Origin: Diplolepis rosae | Lineage: Eukaryota; Arthropoda; Insecta; Hymenoptera; Diplolepididae | Assembly (NCBI GenBank): GCA_030998225.1 | Contig: JAPYXD010000484.1 | Span: 7,254,001 to 7,318,000, forward strand | Direction of reading: 5' to 3' | Length of the DNA: 64,000 bases | Shown here: positions 54,077 to 64,000 of the stretch, piece by piece | How positions within the stretch are numbered: position 1 is the stretch's first letter | Layout of the letters: each line of letters begins with the position of its first letter | Notes under the pieces: generated by a model | Database searches by the model: none | Told to the model about the DNA's origin: nothing | The model's input: the letters and a program-made list of their open reading frames with translations, nothing else | Program-made: the position numbers and the translations under genes

Positions 54077-56612
54077 TAGTTCGAGAAACTTCTCTCAACT
54101 TTTACTGTAACTTTATTCTATATTTTTAAAATTTACGGAACTGTGATGAATTGTCTAACATTTGGTACAACCTAAATTATACGTTTTCCAAAATTTTGAA
54201 ATAAAGCAAAATGGCACCTATTTGTAAAAAAAAAATGAAGGCGACGGAGCGGAGTAGAAGTCTAAGTTGGGGATTCTGACCCCCACTTCTAACAGTTCCC
54301 CTGTGTTTCCCCACTCTCTTCTCCTCTCTTTCGTATGTTGCGCAAACTAAAACTCAGCTTAGCTTTTTTATAATATTGGGAATCACTATACTTCACCCGT
54401 TTCCTCGTCTGAAACCCAATCATAGACTGAAGTTCCAACGATTTTTACATACTCCTCGTAAGGATTCATTTTTTTTAAACAACTGTCTTTATTCATAACC
54501 TAGTTACAACGAAGCACGTTGCAACAAGCACGTTGATTCTGCGGAGCATAGAGCTCCGCGCAGGGGACACGGCGAGTAGTGGGGGAAGTGGTGGGAGATG
54601 AAAAAGAGTAAAGACGTGGAGCTGCCGATCCTTACGTGTTTGCAGACTCTTTTTCTATCATTTATATCTTTTAAAATAATGCAGATACAACATTTCTGAT
54701 TGCACACCTAGAAAGATCAGTTCAAGAACTTATAGAATGAATCATAATCCTAAAATCGACTTTTTTCCTCGAAGATCCCTTTTTTCGGATCGCGTTACAA
54801 ATACTTTTCTTATAATCGTGGTCACAGTTTCGAAAATAATAGTTTTGAGAAAAACGTGTTTGAACTTTTCAGCGTGATTTATCATGAAAAAAAAGACTTA
54901 CCACTAGTTTGTAATACCACGGCCGTACAGTTCTTTTGGGAATCCATTTTCAATTGTTCATAGATTCGAAAAATGTAATAATAAAAAAAAATCGATTTTT
55001 TGGAACGAACAAGGTGGAAGTCCCTCTTAAGTGAAAAAAAACTATTGAATAAAATTTCAATTGAAAGATTCGTAGGATGCGGCCCTTTGAGCATTACGTT
55101 TCTTAAATACTGTAATATTTTTAGTTTCTTTCGAATTTAATAAAAGGTATTATGTTACAAACTCTATTGTTTCTCAGGATCATCCCCTTGCTGATAAGTA
55201 CCTGCCTTTGATAGGCGATTTTTTATTTCATCAAAACTCAAATAAAATTAATAACTAAAAACGTATTTTGAATTAAAATGACTATTCAGACCTTAAAACC
55301 ATAAATAATTTCCACTCCAAAGGAATATGTTGACTTTTAATACCAATTAGATATAAATAATTCTGCACGCGTATTGAAGTTGTCCTTAAGCATTAGTAGC
55401 AGTGTGTAACAGATCAAAGACAAGGCTTTCATCTTCTCGAAAGAGCAATTCCTTATCATTCTGCGTAACAACCCCCAACTTGTTTAGTCTCTTGCTTCTA
55501 TTTCCACCCCCGTTTCGTACCGTTGGTTCGTGCAGTGGGGAAAGGCTCTTCAAAGCAGTGATTGTTAGCGAAAAATGTGTTCCCAGCCGGCTTCCAAGTT
55601 TCAGCCTCCCTTCTTTATCCTCTAGAAAGGCGAAAAACCACTTTTATTTTATTTTCCTTTATTTTCTTATTAATTTTTTTTCCAATTCAATTTGAAATAG
55701 GAAAAAATAATTGTATAAGAATAAATAATATATATTTAGTATTAAATTAAAACTCTAGTATGAAAAAAAACCACTGATGTAAAAATTAAGCTAAATTCAA
55801 ATAAAAACAAATTCAATAATGATAGATTTATAATACCGTAAAAATGTATCACTAATTTTTGTTATTTGTTGTTTCTAATCAAGTTTATTTTTTGTCTCAA
55901 GTAAGTGAACACGCTAAAAAGAGATTTCTGATATTTAGAACTTTTCTTCTAATTTATGGGAATTTCTAGTCATTTGAGGAAAAATATTATAATTTAGAAA
56001 ATATGTTTCTAAATATTACGAGTACGGGATGTTCTAAACATTGTAAACTCGATACTTATTTTTAGAATAAAACAACTTTTTTCAGCATTTGTTGATTTGC
56101 CCTTAACTTATTGAAATTTAGAACACTGAGAAGACATTTTCTTTGACTCACGGTCAAAGATTTTTTTTTTTTTGAATTAAAGAAAGTTTTGTCAATTCAA
56201 AAAAAGAGGGTTGCTAAAATTCATTAAGATACTCACTAATTCTTAAAAAAACATGTTAGTCCTAAATGTGCGAAAATTGTTGCTCATGATGACGTTTTTA
56301 CAATTCAGAACTTGTAATTCTAAACGTGAGTTAATGGTTTTCTAAAAAGTAGTAGTCATTCGCTGATTTTAAAAAGCTAATTTTCTAGATTATAGAAACT
56401 CTGCCGAGTTAATTTAAATTCTGAAATTATATAAGATGCTTACTAATGTTTATAAAAGCATGTTCTGATTATCAATCATATCGAAAAGATTTCAGGAAAC
56501 TGTGTTCTCTGTTCGAGTCGCTGCAATTTATAACTCCAATTTATAACTCCACGTTCTAAAAACCATAAGTAACACAGTTTTGTCGCTGCTCTAGGCGATA
56601 TATTGTATAAGG
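54077..56612. other. Long non-coding stretch
   Basis: A 97-codon frame at 55402 and small hairpins near 54542 were seen but not supported as genes. No paired repeat ends were found. Confidence 0.4.
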
Positions 56613-56801
56613 TTAAGGGCATGTAATACTTGAGAAAAGTAGCAAGTGTATGTGAGCATTTTGGTCCAGTCTTGTTGACTATTAGACATAATATATAATG
56701 ACAACATTTTGAAAGCAAAGTTTTATGTACTTTGGACTTAAGCATATAGAAAACTGCAATCAGTAAAATTTGCTAATTTCCTAAGTATTACATGCTGTTA
56801 A
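56613..56801. mobile_element. TTAA MITE, family T2 short copy
   Basis: It begins TTAAGGGCATGTAATACTTG and ends AAGTATTACATGCTGTTAA: TTAA at both edges, 189 bp. It lacks the inner GGACGTAGATAGACTAC hairpin of the copies at 2512 and 20218. The right TTAA is shared with the next element. Confidence 0.8.
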
Positions 56802-57063
56802 GGCGGTCCTGCGTTAAATTCCCGTCGAAGGATATCAGCGATGCAGATTTTCAATTGAATGTTTTGTTACGTTTCCTAAATTTTCAGACAAGTGTTTTTT
56901 ACATGGAGAAAAATATTTGTCTAAAATTATCAAACTACTTGTAAACGCACGATAATTTCTAAAGCGACGTATACTTTTTTCTAATAATTCACATTTATTA
57001 GGATTTCTATTATATATATTACGCTAACTTATCAATAAAAATTCCTATCTAAATGGTAAAATA

Positions 57064-58023
57064 CGAGGTCTGTCCGGAAAGTATCGGGCCTAACTTTATA
57101 TCTCCGCGACATAGTGTTCAAGCGACCTCTACGGAGCATGAACGTCAACAGTAAAGCCTCACGAACCTATCGGTTGCTCTCTGACAATCTGACATCTGCC
57201 GGACGTATAGTTCATGCGCAGCGTGTCTTCGTTTACAAAGCTATTTTTGAGTTCGGCGGATTTTGTGATTGTTAAAAATGACTGAAAAACAAGATCAACG
57301 AATTTGCATCAAATTTTGTTTTCAACTCGGAAAAACGAGTTCGGAAACTATTCAGATGATGCAGAAGGCCTTTGGGAATGAGTGTATGAGCAAAACACGA
57401 ATAAAAGAGTGGTATAATCGTTTCAAAGGAGGCCGCACTTCTGTTGATAGTGATTCTCGTTCTGGCCGACCTTGGACGACAAAAACATTGGATAATATTG
57501 AGCGGGCGCGACTTGCGATTGAAGGTGACCGTCGATTAACTCTTCCAGAACTAGAAAATGATCTCGGAATACCGAAAACTACTGTTTGGGAAATTTTGAA
57601 CAAGATTCTAGGAATGACTCGCGTGTGTGCGGTGACTGGCTTCTTCACCACGATAACGCGCCAGCGCATTCATCGAATCTTGTGCAGCAGTTTCTGAGTA
57701 AACACAGTATCACATTGCTTCGTCAACTTCCGTACAGTCCCGACATAGCCCCCTATGACTTTTGGCTGTTTCCAAAACTCAAAAAACCACTCAAAGGACA
57801 GCGATTCGATGACAAAACGACGTTTGAAAATAATGTTACGAGCGTACTCAAGGCCATCCCTTAAAGTGAGTTCCAGGACTGTTTCGAGAAGTGGAAACAT
57901 CGCTGGAACCGTGTTATTCAATCAAGTGGGGATTACGTTGAAAGATGCCACCCGCCCGATGATGAAGAATAACGTCAGCGCGGAGATATAAAGGTAGGCC
58001 CGATACTTTCCGGACAGACCTCG
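57064..58023 (+). mobile_element. Mariner deletion derivative, family M1 copy 3
   Basis: TA at 57062-57063 and 58024-58025; terminal repeats as in the other M1 copies. 960 bp, with the same internal deletion junction. Inserted at the centre of a T3 element. Confidence 0.93.
57278..57972 (+). pseudogene. Deleted mariner transposase gene (M1)
   Basis: ATG at 57278 (MTEKQDQRICIKFCFQLG). The N-terminal part is open to the junction after GMTRVCA. The C-terminal part, in another frame, has DWLLHHDNAPAHSS, LPYSPDIAPYDFWLF and KGQRFDDKTT, then one stop after VLKAIP, then FEKWKHRWNRVIQ to HPPDDEE. Second and third catalytic Asp are present; the first-Asp region is deleted. Confidence 0.9.
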
Positions 58024-58259
58024 TAAATTGAATTACTTGATGGGAATTCTCGTCAGTAATTCAGCGTATTCTATTATAGAAATCCTAATAAATGTGAATC
58101 ATTAAAAAAAAGTACGTCGCTTTAGAATTTAATCATGCCTTTCCAAACAGTTTGGTAATTTTAGACAAATATTTATTTCTGCGTAAATTAAAAAAGTGAT
58201 CTTACATAAACGTTTAACGTATAATTTAGCCACGTGGTCCGATTAATCCACGGCCCTAA

Positions 58260-58819
58260 TATTCATAAAATATAACGTTTTAAAACTTAGAGTTTTAAAA
58301 ACTCGTGCGGGACGATCTGTATTTTAATGCACACTAATTTCTGTACATTAGAATATTTGTTCCGAAACCACTTTTCAGTACGCGAAGTTTTGAATTGAAG
58401 GAGATATTTTCTATAGTTTCTATCTGTAATGTCTGCCTCCAGTATTTCAATTTTTATAATTTTATCATTCATGCGAGATGGTGTTATTTTGCATCCTTTC
58501 AACTCATTCTTTTATTCTCAGTCATTCATTCACTACTCCATTATCGAACAACTGAAAGTTATCTTTTCGCCAACTTTATAAGCACTTTCGTTCTGAACCA
58601 AATGGGATGAGTAGATAACTTATTCAATCTTCTTTCTCTTTAAACTTCCCATCTTGCTTTCTCAACAATAAGAGTATTCGGGATAATTTTAGAACCCGAT
58701 TGTGATAAAGCTATAAATGAAGGATAAATGGAATAAGGTTTGAAAGAAAGTTTCAATGTATGTATAAATCAGAAGAAAATGTATTTTTTCATTTCTTCAA
58801 ATTTCATGTTTAAAGAATA
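58260..58819. other. Non-coding stretch, nothing recognised
   Basis: No gene or paired repeat was recognised. Confidence 0.45.
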
Positions 58820-59031
58820 ATGTACTTACAGTTTTGAACGTTCATTGAACGATAACAAAATTTTCTCTTTCAAAACAAAATTAATTATTATTTCTATATT
58901 CAAAGCCTTTTAAATATACAATCTGTCATTAAATATACGCTACTTTTTAATTTGATCGGGAAGGAATCAATCATTTAGTTAAAAAAAAATTTTTTTCATC
59001 GTTCAATGAATGTTCAAAACTCTAAGTAAAT
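58820..59031. mobile_element. Second copy of the 216-bp MITE
   Basis: Starts ATGTACTTACAGTTTTGAAC and ends (reverse) ATTTACTTAGAGTTTTGAAC; 212 bp. The GTTCATTGAACGATAACAAA block is shared with 6876-7091. No convincing target duplication remains. Confidence 0.8.
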
Positions 59032-59842
59032 ACTGATTAAATAAATTATTTTTCCAATCATAATTATTTGAATTAATTTTTCCTGAATATGAATTAATGG
59101 ATAAACATTTATAGATTTTTGTATCTATTTGCATTTGTATTTGTATTTGCATTTGTATCTATTTTGCAGACTGTGGAAAGGTTTCCATTTTTTCCTCGTC
59201 AAGGAAACAAGAAGTTTGGTAATCGAGTTGTTGTCCATTTAGCATTTGAGGACAGTGAGATTGGGAAAATTCTTGCCTTTTTCGTACTTTACTTCGATTA
59301 AAGCTTTTCGTTGTAAACAAGAGCAATCCACTGGTCTGAACTGAGAAGAATAGTATTTTCCTCTTTAAAGATTAAAGATAAAATGTGTCATATAGAAGGT
59401 GAAAGTTCTGAAAAAAATTTGGATATCAATTTTTACCCCATTTAGGAGTAATCTTAATTTTTACATTCTCATCATAAATGACAAGGTATTAGTTTTATGT
59501 GAAAATTGACTTTCGAAATTTTCACCAAATCTTTACTTTCTGAGACCTCCTGAGTCAGTAGGACATTTTTTGACAAGATATATATTTCATATGTATGCGA
59601 AGAATATAAAACCGAGTGCGAAGCGCGACGATCGAATCATATACTTGCGCGTGATGAGAATGTGCCCGTGAAGCGGGCAGATTTTTAAAAAAAATTTTAA
59701 CCTCGCTTTGAGGTAATCTTCATTTTATCTAATTTTACCAAATTATCTGCAGTAAATTTACCTGTAATATTTTGTATCTTCTGCTTTTCTGTGGAAAAAT
59801 TATGAGATAGTATAATTCAACTTTTTGTAGCGTTTCCAATAA
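59032..59842. other. Non-coding stretch with a T-rich hexamer tract
   Basis: 59117-59166 is a TTTGTA/TTTGCA hexamer tract ending in TTTTGCAG, which looks like a splice acceptor. The frame after it (QTVERFPFFPRQGNKKFGNR) stays open to 59301 but ends in a stop without a donor. It also holds copy 2 of the dispersed repeat (59461-59560). Confidence 0.35.
59461..59560 (+). repeat. Dispersed repeat, copy 2
   Basis: Similar to 50309-50406 throughout; roughly 80% identical by eye. Confidence 0.6.
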
Positions 59843-60450
59843 AAGTATCTGAAGGGGGTAGACCTGTGTGTCATTTTCAAAAAATCGATTTTTTTTATTG
59901 CTTATTTTTAATTTAAAACATGTTAAAAAGACTTTTCTAAAAGGGTTTGTTTGAAACCAGCTTCGTTTTTGAGCTGCAGGACCTAAAAGCTCCCGCCGTC
60001 GGTTGATCAAAACAATGATTCATCCCGTTTTCAAGCTTTGAGCTCATTTTTCTCAAAACCGTGTTTTTCAAGTTGGTGTGTAGGATTGCGGAAAATCTAT
60101 TCAATCGATTCGGCTCAAATTTCGTGTAATTGATTTTTATTCATAATGCGAGGTACTGACGTAGGGATTTCTAAAAAAAAGAATTTTCCCGTTTTTTACG
60201 GCTCATTACGCTCGAAAAAAGAGGGAAAAACGAAATTTTTTTTGCAAAGTGCGCCATTTGGTCAATTCACCGTTTGGGTCTGCCATTTTGAGAATAACAC
60301 CTTTGAAATAATTAATGTAAAATATTTAAGAATAAAGCGAGAAAATCGTGAAGGAATATTAAAAAATCTTAATTACTTTACCTACACGTTGGTCCTAAAA
60401 AAGCGTTCGAAAATCGCTCTTGACACAGGTCTACCTCCTTAAGGTACTTA
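59843..60450. mobile_element. TIR element with GGTAGACCTGTGT ends
   Basis: Ends AAGTATCTGAAGGGGGTAGA and (reverse) AAGTACCTTAAGGAGGTAGA are inverted and continue CCTGTGT. About 610 bp. Interior frames show no transposase. Target duplication not clear; the right end contains TTAA (CTCCTTAAGG). Confidence 0.62.
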
Positions 60451-60842
60451 TAATTCACAGTCTTTAATTGCGATTTGTCTTTGTGATATTTCAACAATGT
60501 TTATTTATGTCTTTATCATTTCGCGAAGGAGAATCTCGATTCAAAGTGATCCAGTATAAAATCTTCTCCATATCTCCGAAGAGATTAGCAAGCATAGATT
60601 AGAAGCGATTACGTTGTTTCTACATCCTCGAAGGTAACGTTCCCTAGAGAATATACCCTCTGAGCCACTACTGTGGCCAAACTCAAGTTTAGGATTGGTT
60701 CTATTCTAGAATCTAATAGTCTCGTGGTAAGCCAGATTTACACCAATAGAACAGACGTTCTTCTATTATAGATAATTTCGCACTTTCCGAAACAATGATC
60801 GCCTCTTTCAATAAAAAAAACTCTATTCTATTCGTTTAAAAA
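60451..60842. other. Non-coding stretch, nothing recognised
   Basis: No gene or repeat was recognised. Confidence 0.45.
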
Positions 60843-60950
60843 ACGAGGACACCTGTCGACAACGTATCCTATCTGATACGCGACTAGTAAACTTCCGATA
60901 ATGTAGGCAGTGACAAAAATTTCTAACTCACCTTATTAATTTGAAATTTA
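60843..60950 (+). repeat. Dispersed hairpin-containing repeat, copy 2
   Basis: Matches 43797-43905 from CGAGGACACCTGTCGACAAC through the GTATC...GATAC stem-loop to GTAGGCAGTGACAAAAA, with only a few changes (for example GATCCT to AAACTT after ACTAGT). Confidence 0.65.
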
Positions 60951-61189
60951 ATAATACTTTTTAAATGTGATTAATATTATTAAGATACTTATTATCACGA
61001 ATACTAAAATTGCATTTTTATTATATTTTAATGATAAATTTATTATTTTTTCAAAACATCTCAGAATAAATCTGAATGCAGAAATAAACAACTTTCAATT
61101 TTTTTTATTTCTGAACATACTCAAATAATATTGAGTAAAGCTATATATATAGATATTATAATAATTTATGTTTATGAAACACCTTACTT

Positions 61190-61690
61190 GCAGATTCAGT
61201 GTTAAATGGATTGTCCGTGAATCTGATATACAAAATCGTTTTCTTGAAAAATAGACGCCTTCGTCCACTCGTGAAAATCGCCATAAACATCTCGAATTTC
61301 TTAACTAGGTATAGAACAATAGTCTTCTCCTTGTATAAATAATCTTCCTCCTTGAAGGAGGTAAAGAACCTCTCAGGATTGCTTTATAAAAAAAAATTGT
61401 CAGCCAGCAAAGCCACATGTCCCGAGTCGGTTTTTAAAACAGTTCGGATCATTCTGTGAGACACTCCGGTAACAAGGTCCTCAAGAAAAGTTTTCAAAAA
61501 GTGTAAACCTCGTTCGCGTTTTGTCATTAATAACGAATTGGGCATCCTTCTTTAATAATAAAATTTTATAAAAAATTTCCGGTCGGTTCGTATGCAAAAT
61601 TTTTTATGTTTTTTCATTTTATCCGGTTTTTTATCCACAGTGAACTCTAAATATTTTTTCAATTCATGATGCTGCATACTGGACTACTTC
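61190..61690 (-). pseudogene. Penelope-like coding relic, copy B
   Basis: Reverse-strand frames give KKYLEFTVDKKPDKMKKHK, FLEDLVTGVSHRMIRTVLKT followed by DSGHVALLADNF, and KKFEMFMAIFTSGRRRLF. The K-T-D-S-G ... ADN block recalls the conserved KxDKGN motif upstream of the RT domain in Penelope-like proteins. Broken by stops and shifts; RT core not present. Confidence 0.38.
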
Positions 61691-61802
61691 ATTTTGAATT
61701 GCAAGCTATGAGATAAGTTTTTGATTTCTATGATAATTCTTATTTTAATTATCTCCTATATTCTAATCTTTTACAGAAATTTTGAATTAATCCTTGAAAT
61801 TA

Positions 61803-61844
61803 TGGCACTGAAGAGGGCCCCCATATGTAGCCGAAACGTTTGCC
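61803..61844 (+). ncRNA. Hammerhead-type ribozyme motif, family 1
   Basis: Same order as at 7868: GGCA, CTGAAGA, stem II GGCC...AGCC (outermost loop-side pair lost by G to A), GAAA, CGTT, TGCC. Core bases are intact. Stem III is again only about two pairs. Confidence 0.6.
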
Positions 61845-62079
61845 TTTCTTTCTTTTTTGCGTATTTTTATATCTAATAGTGATAATTTTAATCGAAGAAA
61901 ATAAAAAGAATCTGACCCTATGCCAAAATAACGAGGAATGAACGAAAATTCTTTATAATGTTAATTTGAAGTAGCCTAGCTGCTAGACGTAAAAAGATAG
62001 AAAAGAAGTATACATTTTTGGATAGAAAAAATTAGAGGTTTTCCATATTTTTCAAGTACTCTCGCAAATGTTTCGGTTT

Positions 62080-62345
62080 GAGATTCAATTCGAGTGAATC
62101 AGAGCTAATCCGAAGAAGGTTTTGAATCTTAGTCGATGCAAATCTGTTGAAAATCAATCCGATTTATCCTGAGAATTCATTTCGAATTAGTTCGAGTTAA
62201 TCCAAGCTAAATTTCCATTCCCAATTATTCCAAGCTCGGATTTATTCGTAATGGTTCGGATTGAAAATTCTGTTCAGGGTAGTTCGAGCTCGAATTGATT
62301 CGGTTTAATTCGGATTGAAAATTTATTTTAGATTCATTCGAATTG
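62080..62345 (+). repeat. Degenerate TTCGA-rich repeat
   Basis: Variants of TTCGAGCTCGAATTGATTCG, such as TTCGAGTGAATCAGAG, TTCGAATTAGTTCGAG and TTCGAATTGAA, recur irregularly, alternating with GGATTGAAAATT. It looks like an old, decayed short tandem repeat. No coding. Confidence 0.5.
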
Positions 62346-64000
62346 AATTCCTTTTTGCAGCTTTTTCCAGGATACACGCTTTGCATTGCTCAAATCATAT
62401 TTTGTTTCTATCTATGTATGCATACGTCATTTACACTAGGGTTTATCTTTATCTATTTACGAATTTATCTGCTGTATCCCGGGAGATATATTTATTTTTA
62501 TTCCTAAGTCCATCAAAATCTATTCTACTTTTTTAACTTGAAATTATAGAAAGATAGGAATTTGAAAAAAAGATACATGCGAGAGTAGATCATAAGAGAT
62601 AGAAAAGGATTGAAATGATTAGACAAAGGATAGACACAGATAACAAGATAGGTGTAGTGGTAGATTTTAAAAGAGGTTGAGAAGGATTGAATTAATTAGA
62701 CAAGGAATAGACTTGAAGAAAAAGAAGGATAAAAAAAGAATAGGACAGTAAATTATTCTCGTATAATAGCAAAAAATTAATTTGGATACATTTTGCCTTT
62801 CCATTTTAATATTGAAGATTAAAGCAAAATTAAACTAGATGTACTGAGAAGGAAAAAAGAGAAAAAGTTCAGTGCTATGAAAGATATTAATAATTTTTAA
62901 GTCTGTGAAACATGTTTGCATACATTTTATTAGTGTCAGCATTTTCCTGCAGACTGCTGAAACTATTCTAACATAAAATAAAGTCAGAATGTTTTATGGT
63001 ATATAGCGGTAAAATCACGAATCTCCTTTGCTTACAGGAGTTTCATTTCATTGACTATACTCTTCCCCTTTCAGCCATTTTCTTGAGAGATAGTACGAAT
63101 CAACGTGTCGGCGATTTACATTCATGCGGTGTTTACAATACTCGTAAACATTGTATTTCTTTTTAAGAATCTTCACAAGGTATAGTTAAGATAAAAATTA
63201 CTGAAATCTTGCTATTAATTTCTTGAATTTTTTTTTCTCTACCGAATCGAGCAAAAATGTCACGTGACACTTGCTTGATGCTATTTGCCCTCAACTGCAC
63301 TTTATTAATCTGGATTATTCAAAAGTTCATTGAATTAAAATGGGTAATTGACTGAGTGCATAAGCACAAGTTGATTACTAATTTTAATTGAGGTCATTTT
63401 CGATTGATTGAAAATTAGAGAAAACATTTGCCTTTATTAAATTTTTATATTCATCGGAAATTTTTCTTGATAGACAAACAACAATTCCGATCCAATGACA
63501 AATAAAAAAAACTTAATTATTAATTATTTAGGGTCAATAAAAGATTTGAGATCGTTACCAAATATGTCAAAATATAATAACATAAATAATTGAAATAGTG
63601 AGTAAAAGTATGGAGAGGAAGAGTACGAAGATAGATAAGAAAATCTTAGTCGTGGAAAGTTAGAAAAAGAAGATTCGATGAAGCGACGTGAAGGTCCAGG
63701 ACGATGCGGTACATTGACCTCTGATCCAACAGAGGACGAACGAACCCGTTTCGCCCTCTAGTCCTTCCTTTTTACTTTTTCCCCTACCCGTAGAAGCATC
63801 AGAAGACAGCTTTAAGCTTGAATGAATTCAAAGTTCCAAATCATGGAAACTAAAGTTCCAAGGATGCTACTAAAATTCTAAGTAATAAACACTCTTTTAT
63901 GCCTGCACCACATATCCAAATTGACGATAATGCTAGTTCATTTTACTGAATCGATAGGATTGAAGTTCAAAAATGGAAAAGTTTCATGAAACTCAGCCGT
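62346..64000. other. Non-coding stretch to the window end
   Basis: No gene or paired repeat was recognised. 63655-63780 is somewhat GC-richer but has no supported frame. Confidence 0.4.

Larger units (their letters stand above)
56798..58259. mobile_element. TTAA-type element, family T3, split by a mariner
   Basis: It starts at the TTAA that ends the previous MITE (TTAAGGCGGTCC). The right end, read inward, is TTAGGGCCGTGGATTAATCG, as in the other T3 copies. Inner inverted arms (TTCTAAAGCGACGTA ... CACATTTATTAGGATTTCTA near 56965-57012 and its complement near 58070-58125) flank the mariner at 57064-58023. Without the mariner it is about 500 bp. Confidence 0.7.
61180..61935 (-). mobile_element. 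Penelope-like element remnant, copy B
   Basis: Colinear with 7330-7995 of copy A, including the right arm with a hammerhead motif (61803) and the outer block CTGACCCTATGCC followed by AAAATAACGAGG. The matching left arm is absent. It keeps a segment (about 61320-61450) missing from copy A. Confidence 0.55.

Noticed and set aside
55402..55695. 97-codon forward frame
   Set aside because: Low-complexity Ser/Leu/Phe-rich translation without family resemblance, splice context or conservation evidence; expected by chance in a long non-coding stretch.
59119..59301. Frame following a T-rich tract and CAG, like a terminal exon
   Set aside because: The tract is a hexamer repeat, so the acceptor look is coincidental. 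The frame matches nothing I know and has no donor or polyadenylation context.
1..64000. CRISPR arrays, bacterial operons, rRNA genes
   Set aside because: No regularly spaced short direct repeats with unique spacers, no bacterial gene organisation and no rRNA-like conserved blocks were seen.

Overview
This window looks like a piece of an AT-rich insect (or other arthropod) nuclear genome. The evidence is the density and variety of mariner-family transposons, including several full-length copies with TA target duplications, together with Copia-like, gypsy-like and Penelope-like retroelement pieces and many short inverted-repeat elements. There is no sign of bacterial gene organisation. I cannot assign the order from sequence alone. 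Only one stretch looks like a host coding exon (28080-28195). It is flanked by splice signals and by AT-rich sequence crowded with transposons, so the window is probably intron and/or intergenic DNA around one host gene.

Layout, left to right. 0-7 kb: short inverted-repeat elements (TTAA-type at 678 and 2512), a GC-rich foldback-like element (1385) and two copies of one TA-flanked element in inverted orientation (3646 and 5242), the second carrying a mariner fragment. 6.8-8.3 kb: a Penelope-like copy with hammerhead-type ribozyme motifs in its inverted arms and a MITE inserted in one arm. 8.9-9.7 kb: a deleted mariner. 10.5-16.8 kb: TTAA elements, a roughly 156-bp tandem array interrupted by a second hammerhead-bearing element, and GC-rich hairpins. 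17.1-18.7 kb: a compact LTR-gag-LTR Copia-type element with an intact gag frame and a perfect 5-bp target duplication. 20.0-21.2 kb: a three-level nest (hammerhead element, TTAA MITE, solo LTR). 22.9-27.8 kb: three different mariners. 28.1 kb: the exon. 29.5-32.9 kb: a decayed gypsy element followed by a deleted mariner. 34-40 kb: MITEs, a pogo-like MITE, two mariners and a GC-rich nested hairpin. 41-44 kb: TTAA MITEs, a tRNA-like stretch and a dispersed hairpin repeat. 47.4-49.4 kb: a nested stack of mariner in mariner with a hAT-like MITE inside. 50.7-51.8 kb: foldback elements with 54-bp tandem units. 53-54 kb: a nearly complete mariner pseudogene. 56.6-58.3 kb: two abutting TTAA elements, one split by a mariner. 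58.8-62 kb: a MITE, a TIR element, the second copy of the hairpin repeat and a second Penelope-like copy.

No gene network operates here. The biology is transposon ecology: autonomous-type transposases are all broken, while several non-autonomous families (deleted mariners with intact ends, MITEs, LTR-gag-LTR) look as if they were moved by enzymes supplied elsewhere. The most interesting signals are the two families of small hammerhead-type motifs and the LTR-gag-LTR element. All alignments were made by eye; identities and boundaries are approximate unless a target duplication fixes them. Many short reading frames in this AT-rich DNA start at non-ATG codons and were not treated as genes.
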